A DNA stretch of 19,284 nt, taken from positions 1-19,284 of the forward strand of contig ONXO01000023.1 in NCBI GenBank assembly GCA_900321795.1. Direction: 5' to 3'. This document shows, piece after piece, positions 7,508 to 13,961 of the stretch. The notes beneath the pieces are model-generated. The model saw nothing but the letters and a program-made list of their open reading frames with translations, had not been told where the DNA came from and ran no database searches. Position 1 is the stretch's first letter. Every line of letters begins with the position of its first letter. Origin of the DNA: an uncultured Eubacteriales bacterium. Lineage in GTDB: Bacteria > Bacillota_I > Bacilli_A > RF39 > UBA660. A program made the translations under genes and the position numbers.

Positions 7508-7918
7508 TTATTTTTTAAAAACTATAAACTTACTTAATACATAATTTAAAACTATAACTATAACTTGAACTACTAGCTTAACAAGCTTATCATTAAATGA
7601 AAGAATAGTAACAAATAAATACATTAACCCCATATCAAGTAAAAGTGTTGTAACTCTAGACATATAAAAACCAAATGCTTCTTTAATACTCATTTTATTT
7701 TTACTTTTAAACACAAAACTTCTGTTAGTAAAATAAGCAAAAGTTACTGACACTATCCAAGAAATGACATTGGCTATTTGCATTTCTAATGCATTAGAAG
7801 AATCAAGCACAGTATAAGTTAAAGCATAATAAGTACACAAACTTACTAATGTCGTTAATACACCTATAATTAAATAGTTTATTACCTCTTCATATTTTTT
7901 ATATAAACTAATCATCAT
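7508..7918 (-). CDS. gtcA: GtrA/GtcA-family polyprenyl-phosphate-sugar flippase
   Basis: This is a 136-aa protein with four membrane spans (about 14-33, 46-63, 85-105, 111-131) and the family ending NYVLSKFIVFKK (125-136). The conserved AYFTNRSFVFKSK loop follows span 2. GtrA/GtcA proteins help move undecaprenyl-phosphate-linked sugars across the membrane. The gene overlaps the 3' end of the CsbB-like gene by 11 nt, implying translational coupling. Two start codons are adjacent (7918 and 7915). GGAGAAGT gives a better spacing (7 nt) to the second, so the first residue may be M2. GtcA is used by analogy to the lipoteichoic/teichoic acid systems and is not proved here. Confidence 0.85.
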   Translation of the reverse strand: MMISLYKKYEEVINYLIIGVLTTLVSLCTYYALTYTVLDSSNALEMQIANVISWIVSVTFAYFTNRSFVFKSKNKMSIKEAFGFYMSRVTTLLLDMGLMYLFVTILSFNDKLVKLVVQVIVIVLNYVLSKFIVFKK

Positions 7919-8849
7919 ACTTCTCCAAATTAGTTTCTTTAACTATATATATTGGACGTTTTTTAACCTCCATGTACATTTTTGATAAGTATTCACCTAT
8001 TACTCCTAGAGTTAGTAGCTGAACTCCACTTACCATAAATATAATACATACTAAACTTGGCCATCCACTTGTAGGATCACCAAAAGCCAATGTTTTCACA
8101 ATAATTACAATTATTAAAACAAAAGCTATTAGACAAAATAATAAACCAATCATTGCACTAATTACTAAAGGGGCTGTTGAAAATGCAACTATTCCATCTA
8201 TCGCATACAAAAATAGTTTCCAAAAGCTCCATTTAGTTTCTCCTGCTACTCTTTCAACATTTTCAAACTCTAACCATTTAGTTTTAAACCCAACAAAAGA
8301 AAATAGTCCTTTAGAATATCTATTATATTCTTTTAGTGTTAATATACTATTAACAACTTGTCTAGTCATTAATCTATAATCTCTAGCACCATCTACCATT
8401 TCTACTTTACTCATTTTGTTTATTATTCTATAAAACATGCGTGCAAAAAAACTTCTAATAGGTGGTTCGCCTTTTCTAGTAACACGTCTAGTTCCTACAA
8501 CATCGTATCCTTCCTCTTCAATAAGCCTTACCATTTCACCTAAAAGTGATGGTGGATCCTGCAAATCAACATCCATAATAGTAACATAATCCCCAGTACT
8601 AGCTTCAAGACCAGCAAGCATAGCAGCTTCTTTACCAAAGTTTCTAGAAAATGATAAATAATTAACCCATTCATTTTTAAAAGACAAATCTTTCATAATT
8701 TCTAAAGACCTATCACTAGAACCATCATTTATGAAATAAATATTAATATTTATTCTTAATTCATTCCTTACTTTCTTAATTTCTTCATAAAACAAAGGAA
8801 TACTATCCTCTTCATTAAAGCAAGGTACTACTAAATCTAATTTTTTCAT
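7908..8849 (-). CDS. csbB: CsbB/GtrB-like polyprenyl-phosphate glycosyltransferase
   Basis: This 313-aa family 2 enzyme of the DPM1/GtrB/CsbB group starts LDLVVPCFNEED (4-15). It has NDGSSD at 41-46, SFSRNFGKEAAMLAGL at 66-81, DVDLQDPP at 93-100 (metal-binding) and ETKWSFWKLFLYAIDG (204-219, an amphipathic segment before the membrane). Two C-terminal spans follow (about 222-252 and 264-288). It should load a sugar from a nucleotide donor onto undecaprenyl phosphate on the cytosolic face. The flippase and YfhO genes follow immediately, recreating the three-component CsbB-GtcA-YfhO pathway. GGAGG lies 9 nt before the ATG. ArnC-like enzymes have the same fold, so substrate identity rests on context. 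Confidence 0.85.
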   Translation of the reverse strand: MKKLDLVVPCFNEEDSIPLFYEEIKKVRNELRININIYFINDGSSDRSLEIMKDLSFKNEWVNYLSFSRNFGKEAAMLAGLEASTGDYVTIMDVDLQDPPSLLGEMVRLIEEEGYDVVGTRRVTRKGEPPIRSFFARMFYRIINKMSKVEMVDGARDYRLMTRQVVNSILTLKEYNRYSKGLFSFVGFKTKWLEFENVERVAGETKWSFWKLFLYAIDGIVAFSTAPLVISAMIGLLFCLIAFVLIIVIIVKTLAFGDPTSGWPSLVCIIFMVSGVQLLTLGVIGEYLSKMYMEVKKRPIYIVKETNLEKYDD

Positions 8850-8863
8850 GTACTTCTTCCTCC

Positions 8864-8893
8864 AAAAAATTACATGATAATTATATCATGTAA
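8864..8893 (-). terminator. Terminator-like hairpin overlapping a promoter, before the csbB-like gene
   Basis: On the - strand TTACATGATA (8893-8884) and TATCATGTAA (8879-8870) form a perfect 10-bp stem with a TAAT loop, directly followed by TTTTTT (8869-8864) and then the GGAGG of the csbB-like gene. It can stop readthrough from the LtaS-like gene whose stop is at 8913. Confidence 0.65.
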
Positions 8894-8906
8894 CTTATTA
8901 TTATAC
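8878..8906 (-). promoter_or_regulatory. Promoter for the csbB-gtcA-yfhO unit
   Basis: Read on the - strand, an extended -10 TGATATAAT (hexamer at 8883-8878) lies inside the hairpin. TTGTAT is 17 bp upstream as a partial -35. Transcripts starting near 8871 would lack the 5' arm, so the hairpin would only terminate transcripts arriving from upstream. Confidence 0.5.
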
Positions 8907-8912
8907 AAGATT

Positions 8913-10814
8913 CTACCTATTGAAATAATTGTATTTGAGTGTTAAATCATTCTTTCTAGTCAAATAATTAACAACGTAATTAGTGTTTTCTAAATCATCA
9001 TCACTAATCGTTTTCCCATTAGTAACTTCTCCGCCGTCAACATAAACATTACCATCATACCAGGAATAATCACTAAAGAATGCAATTCCCTTATAATCTC
9101 TAGACATAGCATCTTCACCTATATATAAAGACTTGTCACTATACAAACCAAACATATTAAGAATTGTAGGTAAAATATTAATTTGAGATGTAACTTTATT
9201 GACTTCATAATGCTTTAAATTTTTACTCCAAATAAAGAAAGGTGTATGATTAATTAAATTATTGCTAGTTTCTTTATACTTATCTAATATAGTTAAGTCT
9301 TCTAAAGTATATAAATAATGGTCTGTAACAACTACAATAACTGTATTATTAAGTAAGTTCTTTTCCTCAAGCTTTTTAAGAAGTAATTCAAACATATAAT
9401 CAGTTTCTTTATTTTGTCTATAAACACACTCTTCCTCAGACATAACTACTTTTTCTTCTTCATCAATAAGCCCTTCTTCTTTATCAATATCTATAAGCAT
9501 TTTACAAACAGCTTTACTAGTAGTAAAAGGAAAATGCCCGGAATATGTAATTATATAATCAAAGAACTTACCATCAGGAAACATCAAATCACTATATTCC
9601 TCCTCTAGTATTAACTCTCTATCAAGTTCATAAGAACTATCATCATATTTAATCATATCACTAAGGCCATAATAATTATCATATCCCCAATTAATATAAT
9701 TAACTGTTCTAGAATAAAACTCACCACTATTCATATGAAAAGCATTAACACTATAACCCTGTTCTTTAAGTAAATTAGCTAAACTATAAGGAAAACTATT
9801 CTTATTAAAAGTATAGGCATTTCTATTATAAGAAAATGGAGTAATAAAACCAGTGTTAATAACAAACTCAGAGTTAAATGTAGACCCTCCACCATTATAA
9901 AATGAATAATGATTTTTAAAATTAACTGCTTCATTTCTCATTTTATATATAGTAGGTGTAGTTTCTTTACTTAAAATCCAATCATCCATTCCCTCTAGCT
10001 GAACTATAATTAGGTTCTTATCCTTTAAAAGACCAGTATATGCATTTTTCTTAGGTGTTTCGCCCTTAAATGCTCCTTGCAAAAACTCTATATCTTCTTC
10101 AGTAATTGCTTCTTCACTCTTTAAATAAGTTATATAAAAGTTTCTAATAGTAAACTCATAAAAACCACTAACTTTAATTGCTTTATTTATATCGTTATAT
10201 GTATTATATATATTTCTAGCATTTCTCCAGCTTGACCAAGTTAACTCAGTATTGGCCCTACCAAGTGTTAAAGGAGTAATTATATGTAAAAACAAAAATA
10301 GTAAAAATACTGTACTTAACCATTTATAATCACTTTTTTCTTTTTTAGGAAAGAACTTTAATCCAACAAAAACACTTATAATCACTAAGACAAAACCAAC
10401 ATATACTAAAGGATTACAAGCTTTAATTGAATTCATAATATAAGGAGCGCCTTCACTAGCAGCACTCATCATGCTAAAGTCAAAGAAATTACTCATTGTT
10501 GAATAGTAAACACCCTGCACAAGGAACAAGATTACAAATACTATATTAAACAAAACGTAAAATACTTTACCAACTTTACTTTTAACACTTAAGCTTATAC
10601 CTAAAAATAATATAATCCAAGTAAAACTAAATAAAACAGGAGTAAGCCAATCAAAATAATTATAACTTACTTTTAACCCCATTATAAATATAAATAAATG
10701 CATAAATATAAAAGGAATCGCAAGTATTAATATCTCTCTTATATTTATTTCATTTAATTTACTCGCAATATAATCTATAATTTTCTTAAAAGAACTGACA
10801 ATCTTTTCTTTCAT
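8913..10814 (-). CDS. ltaS: LtaS-like lipoteichoic acid synthase (membrane sulfatase-fold phosphoglycerol transferase)
   Basis: This 633-aa protein has five N-terminal membrane spans (about 28-46, 56-75, 82-103, 134-153, 165-183) and then an extracellular alkaline-phosphatase/sulfatase-fold domain. The LtaS-type active site is visible: LEG with E274 (Mn ligand), nucleophile T312 in GGGSTFNSEF, YSGHFPF with H427, and TDH with D498-H499. FHMNSGEFYSRTVNYINWGYD (359-379) matches the LtaS substrate-binding region. It would polymerise glycerolphosphate from phosphatidylglycerol onto a glycolipid anchor. Its length matches the family. The ribosome binding site (GGTGG) is weak, while the promoter is near consensus. 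It lies directly upstream of the sugar-decoration genes. A phosphoethanolamine or glycan phosphoglycerol transferase of the same fold is the main alternative. Confidence 0.8.
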   Translation of the reverse strand: MKEKIVSSFKKIIDYIASKLNEINIREILILAIPFIFMHLFIFIMGLKVSYNYFDWLTPVLFSFTWIILFLGISLSVKSKVGKVFYVLFNIVFVILFLVQGVYYSTMSNFFDFSMMSAASEGAPYIMNSIKACNPLVYVGFVLVIISVFVGLKFFPKKEKSDYKWLSTVFLLFLFLHIITPLTLGRANTELTWSSWRNARNIYNTYNDINKAIKVSGFYEFTIRNFYITYLKSEEAITEEDIEFLQGAFKGETPKKNAYTGLLKDKNLIIVQLEGMDDWILSKETTPTIYKMRNEAVNFKNHYSFYNGGGSTFNSEFVINTGFITPFSYNRNAYTFNKNSFPYSLANLLKEQGYSVNAFHMNSGEFYSRTVNYINWGYDNYYGLSDMIKYDDSSYELDRELILEEEYSDLMFPDGKFFDYIITYSGHFPFTTSKAVCKMLIDIDKEEGLIDEEEKVVMSEEECVYRQNKETDYMFELLLKKLEEKNLLNNTVIVVVTDHYLYTLEDLTILDKYKETSNNLINHTPFFIWSKNLKHYEVNKVTSQINILPTILNMFGLYSDKSLYIGEDAMSRDYKGIAFFSDYSWYDGNVYVDGGEVTNGKTISDDDLENTNYVVNYLTRKNDLTLKYNYFNR

Positions 10815-10834
10815 TTAAACCACCATATATCATA

Positions 10835-10863
10835 ATTATACTAGTTCAAGAACTATTTTTCAA
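10835..10863 (-). promoter_or_regulatory. Near-consensus promoter for the LtaS-like gene
   Basis: On the - strand TTGAAA (10863-10858), a 17-bp spacer and TATAAT (10840-10835) are present. Only one base departs from the consensus hexamers. It lies between the rpsR terminator and the gene at 10814. Confidence 0.75.
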
Positions 10864-10870
10864 CCAAAAG

Positions 10871-10889
10871 AAAAAAGGCATAAAGCCTT
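10871..10889 (-). terminator. Terminator of the rpsF-ssb-rpsR operon
   Basis: On the - strand AAGGC (10889-10885), loop TTTAT, GCCTT and a T-rich tail form a short hairpin. It begins inside the rpsR stop codon TAA (10890-10888). The stem is only 5 bp, but the U-tract is strong. Confidence 0.6.
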
Positions 10890-11103
10890 ATTTTACAAAT
10901 GGTATTAATGCCATAAATCTTGCTCTTTTAACTTGCTGTGCTATATGTCTTTGATGTAATGCACAAGCACCAGTCATTCTTCTTGGTAATATTTTACCCT
11001 TTTCATTTATATACTTAGTGATGATTGGTACATCTTTGTAATCAACACTTTTACCAGCGCACATTTGACATATTTTCTTTTTTCTTGGATAAAAATCCTT
11101 CAT
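10888..11103 (-). CDS. rpsR: 30S ribosomal protein S18
   Basis: This 71-aa protein carries the S18 signature DYKDVPIITKYINEKGKILP and the C-terminal KRARFMALIPFVK. S18 pairs with S6 on the platform of the 30S subunit, and its partner rpsF is two genes upstream. It has C12, C15, C47 and H50, a zinc-ribbon ('C+') version that many Bacilli lack. GGAGG lies 8 nt before the ATG. It is the last gene of the operon, with 18 nt separating it from ssb. Confidence 0.97.
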   Translation of the reverse strand: MKDFYPRKKKICQMCAGKSVDYKDVPIITKYINEKGKILPRRMTGACALHQRHIAQQVKRARFMALIPFVK

Positions 11104-11121
11104 TTTATTTCCTCCTTTTCC

Positions 11122-11598
11122 TTAAAATGGTAAGTCATCGTCACTTAAAGCAACTTCACTACCAAAATCTTTAAAAGGATCCTCACTTGATACATCTATT
11201 CCCATTTCAGGACTAGGCGCATCCATATATACTGAACTTGTAGTATCGACATGAGCAGTAACGTTTTCACTATTGCCACCATTCCTACTACTTAAAAACT
11301 CTACATTATCAGCTATAATTTCAGTAACATATCTCTTACTTCCGTCTTGAGCATCATAACTTCTAGTTTGTATTCTTCCTTCTACTCCGACTTGGCTACC
11401 TTTAGTTATATATTTTCCAATATTATCAGCTTGTCTTCCATAAACAACGACATTTAAGAAGTCTGCTTCAATAACTCCATCTTTATTTCTGAAGTTTCTA
11501 TTAACAGCTATACTAAAATTAGCCACTGGATTTCCATTTGTTAAAGTTCTAATTTCTGGATCCCTTGTTAATCTTCCTACTAGTAATACTTTATTCAT
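11122..11598 (-). CDS. ssb: Single-stranded DNA-binding protein
   Basis: This 158-aa SSB has the OB-fold at about 1-105 (MNKVLLVGRLTRDPEIR, FLNVVVYGRQADNIGKYI, VEGRIQTRSYDAQDG) and a flexible acidic linker. The C-terminal tail DDDLPF is close to canonical DDDIPF, which recruits replication and repair proteins. It binds ssDNA during replication, recombination and repair. The start is 1 nt from the rpsF stop, with GGAGG inside the rpsF 3' end, so the two are translationally coupled. The order rpsF-ssb-rpsR is the standard one in Bacillota. Confidence 0.97.
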   Translation of the reverse strand: MNKVLLVGRLTRDPEIRTLTNGNPVANFSIAVNRNFRNKDGVIEADFLNVVVYGRQADNIGKYITKGSQVGVEGRIQTRSYDAQDGSKRYVTEIIADNVEFLSSRNGGNSENVTAHVDTTSSVYMDAPSPEMGIDVSSEDPFKDFGSEVALSDDDLPF

Positions 11599-11599
11599 A

Positions 11600-11887
11600 C
11601 TACTCTTCCTCCTTAATGATTAAATGCCTTAAAACTTTTTCATCTAAAGATGCACGTCTATCAAATTCTTTGATAGCCTTTGTATCACATTCAACATTAA
11701 GTAAATGATAGTAACCTCTAACTTGTTTATCTATTTCATAAGCAAGTTTCTTTTGACCTAAATCTTTAGATTCAACGATTTTACCATTCATATCAGTTAT
11801 AACTTTTTCCAAAGTGATAACTTCATTCTTAACGTCTTCTTCAGCAAGATCAGCCTTAACTATGAACATAATTTCATAATTTTTCAC
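11600..11887 (-). CDS. rpsF: 30S ribosomal protein S6
   Basis: This 95-aa protein begins KNYEIMFIVKADL and carries the S6 middle motif KKLAYEIDKQVRGYYHLLNVE. It binds S18 on the 30S platform. The start is GTG at 11887, 7 nt after GGGAGGTG. As the first gene of the ribosomal operon it is preceded by a structured leader (11888-11975) that probably mediates S6:S18 feedback. Confidence 0.97.
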   Translation of the reverse strand: MKNYEIMFIVKADLAEEDVKNEVITLEKVITDMNGKIVESKDLGQKKLAYEIDKQVRGYYHLLNVECDTKAIKEFDRRASLDEKVLRHLIIKEEE

Positions 11888-11975
11888 GTTTCTACACCTC
11901 CCTTTGGTCTAACGGCTACATTAGTAGCAAGGAGCTTTTCGCTCTTCAGTAGGTATTTTACCACTAAAATACCTA
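11888..11975 (-). promoter_or_regulatory. Structured rpsF leader, candidate S6:S18-binding RNA
   Basis: In transcription order three hairpins occur. The first is TAGGTATTTTA/TAAAATACCTA (11975-11950, 11-bp perfect stem, GTGG loop). The second is GAGC-GAAAA-GCTC (11944-11932). The third is GCTAC-TAAT-GTAGC (11928-11915), immediately followed by CCG (overlapping at 11915-11913) shortly before the ribosome binding site. A CCG next to a hairpin just upstream of rpsF is what the known S6:S18 autoregulatory motif displays. No U-tract follows the first hairpin, so it is not a simple terminator. I could not identify the operon promoter with confidence. Confidence 0.5.
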
Positions 11976-12003
11976 TTTGTCTATTAAAATCTATTCATAA
12001 TCA

Positions 12004-12031
12004 TAAAAAAAATAAGTGATTTCTCACTTAT
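12004..12031 (-). terminator. Terminator of the HTH-TM2-DUF975 operon
   Basis: On the - strand ATAAGTGA (12031-12024), a GAAA tetraloop and TCACTTAT (12019-12012) form a perfect 8-bp stem, followed by a run of eight T. The stop codon TAA (12030-12028) lies inside the 5' arm. Confidence 0.85.
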
Positions 12032-12660
12032 CCTTTAATAGATTTTAATTCATCATAATACATAGCTTGTGCTACTGACATATAAGGAACTACATAAATA
12101 GCAGCTATACCTGCAGTAACAGTTACTAACAACATCCATAGTATAAAGCTTAGATCAAATACACAATAATCCCATTTGTATCCATTCATTAATCGCTTAC
12201 TTTCTTTTATTATTTCCATAGTATCTGTTTTAGTTTCATCAATGAAAATATAAATTACCATTGAATAACTTAAAGCAGCTATAATACCAGGAATTATGAA
12301 TAGTAATGACCATAAGAATGTGAATAATCCAACAACTATTTCAAGTAATAATAGATTTAATATTCTCTTATCATAGTAAGTAAATAAATCTTTGATATCA
12401 AATTTTTTACCTCTAGTGAAATTAAGAGTATATAGAATTAAACCAGCACTCATTGGTAAAGAAACTACTTCAATTAAAACTGTTATAACTTTAGCAGCAG
12501 TACTTTCTTCTCCGAAAAGACCAGAAACCATACCAGCAACAAATCCAATTAATCCCATTACTAAAACAGGTTTCCATAGATTCCATAAGTTACCTTTAAG
12601 TTTTTCTCTAGCAGCCTTTTTAAGTGCAGCTCTATTGATTACACCATTTTGACTATACAT
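12028..12660 (-). CDS. DUF975-family membrane protein
   Basis: This 210-aa protein has an N-terminal helix (INRAALKKAAREKLKGNLW) and four or five membrane spans. Family marks of DUF975 are IPGIIAALSYSM (123-134), the cytosolic SKRLMNGYKWDY (154-165), LSFILWMLL (170-178) and VPYM (191-194). The function of the family is not known. Homologues occur widely in Bacillota as integral membrane proteins. GGAGG lies close upstream of the ATG, and the gene is 14 nt after the TM2-domain gene. It is the last of three co-directional genes led by an HTH regulator. Confidence 0.85.
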   Translation of the reverse strand: MYSQNGVINRAALKKAAREKLKGNLWNLWKPVLVMGLIGFVAGMVSGLFGEESTAAKVITVLIEVVSLPMSAGLILYTLNFTRGKKFDIKDLFTYYDKRILNLLLLEIVVGLFTFLWSLLFIIPGIIAALSYSMVIYIFIDETKTDTMEIIKESKRLMNGYKWDYCVFDLSFILWMLLVTVTAGIAAIYVVPYMSVAQAMYYDELKSIKG

Positions 12661-12674
12661 CTTTTTACCTCCTT

Positions 12675-13025
12675 CTATAATAATTTATTCCCATTAGCAT
12701 CATCTATAGAACCAGTAAGTATTTGAACAAACTCTACTAGTGCCCATACACCTGCTATTAATGGTCCAATAACAATAATCCACCCAACTAAAGTTAGTAG
12801 TAGCTGAGCAACTCCTTTAGAAGTATAACCTAAATAAAAATTATGAATTCCAAGACTTCCTAAAAAAAATGCTAAAAGCGCAGCAACAACTTTACTCTTT
12901 CTTCCCTCAGGAATATCGGTTTGAAGATTAAGATTAACGCCTTTCTTATTAACCATCTTTCCACAGTTTAAACAAACATCTGCTCCTTCATCTAATTTTC
13001 CACCACAATTTGGACAATAATTCAT
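12675..13025 (-). CDS. Zinc-ribbon TM2-domain membrane protein
   Basis: This 116-aa protein starts with a zinc ribbon (C4, C7, C18, C21; NYCPNCGGKL) and a polar linker. A TM2 domain (about 43-106) follows, with two membrane spans around GIHNFYLGY (59-67). The TM2 fold is common in bacterial membrane proteins of unknown job. The zinc ribbon suggests a cytosolic interaction or sensing face. It abuts the HTH gene with no gap (stop ends at 13026, start at 13025), and its GGAGG is in the 3' end of that gene, so co-translation is likely. Confidence 0.88.
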   Translation of the reverse strand: MNYCPNCGGKLDEGADVCLNCGKMVNKKGVNLNLQTDIPEGRKSKVVAALLAFFLGSLGIHNFYLGYTSKGVAQLLLTLVGWIIVIGPLIAGVWALVEFVQILTGSIDDANGNKLL

Positions 13026-13277
13026 CTATTTTACCTCCTTCTTATTTGAATAAACTAAAATATCATCTACTTTACAATCAAGCACATAGCAAAATCTAGC
13101 AATCACATCTAAATCTACTCTAGTAACTTTGTTATTATAATATCTGTTTACTAAATCATAACTTAATGCAATCATGTTACTTAGCTTGCTTCTACTTATT
13201 TTCTTTTTGTCTATAATACTTTTTAAATTAATATCTACGACACCATAATCCTTTAAAGTATAAATACTATTATCCAT
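13026..13277 (-). CDS. Small XRE/Cro-C1-type HTH regulator
   Basis: This 83-aa protein is a near-complete Cro/C1-type helix-turn-helix domain (about 16-75). The residues are INLKSIIDKKKISRSKLSNM, then ALSYDLVNRYYNNKV (recognition region), then DLDVIARFCYVLDCKVDDIL. It resembles the small HTH_26/YozG-like regulators often paired with membrane proteins. GGAGGTG lies 4 nt before the ATG. As the first gene of the HTH-TM2-DUF975 operon, and divergent from the PH-domain gene, it probably regulates one or both directions by binding the intergenic region. The ligand or signal is unknown. Confidence 0.85.
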   Translation of the reverse strand: MDNSIYTLKDYGVVDINLKSIIDKKKISRSKLSNMIALSYDLVNRYYNNKVTRVDLDVIARFCYVLDCKVDDILVYSNKKEVK

Positions 13278-13313
13278 AATCCACCTCCTACAATCAGTGA
13301 ACTAACTACTTTA

Positions 13314-13319
13314 ATTATA
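13314..13319 (-). promoter_or_regulatory. Probable -10 of the HTH operon
   Basis: A perfect TATAAT on the - strand lies 36 nt upstream of the HTH start. No convincing -35 is seen at 16-18 bp, which would suit an activator-dependent or repressed promoter. Confidence 0.4.
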
Positions 13320-13351
13320 GATTTTGTTTAATAACTTTTTTAGTCCACAAT

Positions 13352-13379
13352 AATCATATATTATTATATTATTATGATT
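13352..13379. promoter_or_regulatory. Inverted repeat in the divergent intergenic region, candidate operator
   Basis: AATCATA (13352-13358) and TATGATT (13373-13379) are perfect inverted half-sites whose centres are 21 bp apart, two helical turns, separated by TTA-rich DNA. The region lies between the promoters of the HTH operon and the PH gene. The spacing suits a dimeric HTH regulator. Confidence 0.35.
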
Positions 13380-13387
13380 TAGTTTTA

Positions 13388-13416
13388 TTGATTTAATGCA
13401 AATATTGTTATAAAAT
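13388..13416 (+). promoter_or_regulatory. Promoter of the PH-domain gene
   Basis: TTGATT (13388-13393) and TAAAAT (13411-13416) are spaced 17 bp. An overlapping extended -10 TGTTATAAA (13406-13414) is also present. An in-frame ATG at 13415 falls inside this element, arguing for the start at 13439. Confidence 0.6.
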
Positions 13417-13438
13417 GTATATGAAAGGAGTTAAACTG

Positions 13439-13900
13439 ATGAATGAAGAAACTATATTAAATGGAAAGCTATCAAAATCAATTTTTATTTTCAGGCAAAT
13501 ACTAAACTTACTACTGCTTATGTTATTTATAGAATTAGGAATTTATACATTTATTTTTATATTTTGGCTTTTAAAAGATTTAATAACATACTTTAATACA
13601 TCATTAATAATAACTACAAAAAGAATAAAGGGTAAGACAGGACTATTTAATGTAAGAGAATTAAACAGTCCATTAAACAAAATCACTGGAATAGAAGTTA
13701 ATCAAAGTTTTACAGAAAGACTATTAAAATGCGGTAATATAGTAATAGTAACCGCATCAACAAAATTTGAATACAAATACATTGATAAACCATTTGAGTT
13801 TAAAGAAGCTTTATATAAACAAATTGAAAAATATGAAGATTCAAGAATGGATGAGCAAGCTAAAAAAATAAATTACTTTAAAAACATACAAGATAATTAA
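13439..13900 (+). CDS. Bacterial PH-domain (YdbT-like) membrane protein
   Basis: With the start at 13439 (AAAGGAG 8 nt upstream), the protein has 153 aa. Earlier in-frame ATGs at 13415 and 13421 overlap the promoter or the ribosome binding site. Two adjacent hydrophobic spans (about 15-36 and 36-50) are followed by a bacterial PH domain of the bPH_2 type (about 53-130). Its signature is TSLIITTKRIKGKTGLFNVRELNSPLNKITGIEV, then GNIVIVTAS. A charged tail ends it. Function is unknown for most of the family, which is found at the membrane. It is the only + strand gene in 3463-19284 and is transcribed divergently from the HTH operon. Confidence 0.8.
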   Translation: MNEETILNGKLSKSIFIFRQILNLLLLMLFIELGIYTFIFIFWLLKDLITYFNTSLIITTKRIKGKTGLFNVRELNSPLNKITGIEVNQSFTERLLKCGNIVIVTASTKFEYKYIDKPFEFKEALYKQIEKYEDSRMDEQAKKINYFKNIQDN

Positions 13901-13929
13901 ATCATCTTGTATGTTTTCTTGTATGTTTT
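13881..13929 (+). terminator. Terminator of the PH-domain gene with duplicated 3' arm
   Basis: AAAACATACAAGAT (13881-13894) and ATCTTGTATGTTTT (13904-13917) form a perfect 14-bp stem. The TAA stop codon is in the loop. The segment CTTGTATGTTTT (13906-13917) is repeated exactly at 13918-13929, so the 3' arm is present twice in tandem. Confidence 0.75.
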
Positions 13930-13930
13930 C

Positions 13931-13961
13931 AAAAGAAAAAGATAGAAACAAATCCTATCTT
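13931..13961 (-). terminator. Terminator of the parA-to-ychF unit
   Basis: On the - strand AAGATAG (13961-13955) and CTATCTT (13945-13939) form a 7-bp stem with a 9-nt loop, then TTTCTTTT. The ychF stop codon TAA (13962-13960) overlaps the stem base. It is separate from the convergent PH-gene terminator. Confidence 0.7.

Noticed and set aside
11878..11893. TTTCACGTTTC resembling half of a ParB-binding parS site
   Set aside because: Only the left half matches the palindromic parS consensus. The right half is unrelated, and the segment is the start region of rpsF.
11950..11975. The 11-bp perfect hairpin as an intrinsic terminator
   Set aside because: No T-run follows on the - strand and only a weak TTTG follows on the + strand. 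It lies inside the rpsF leader, so it is described there.
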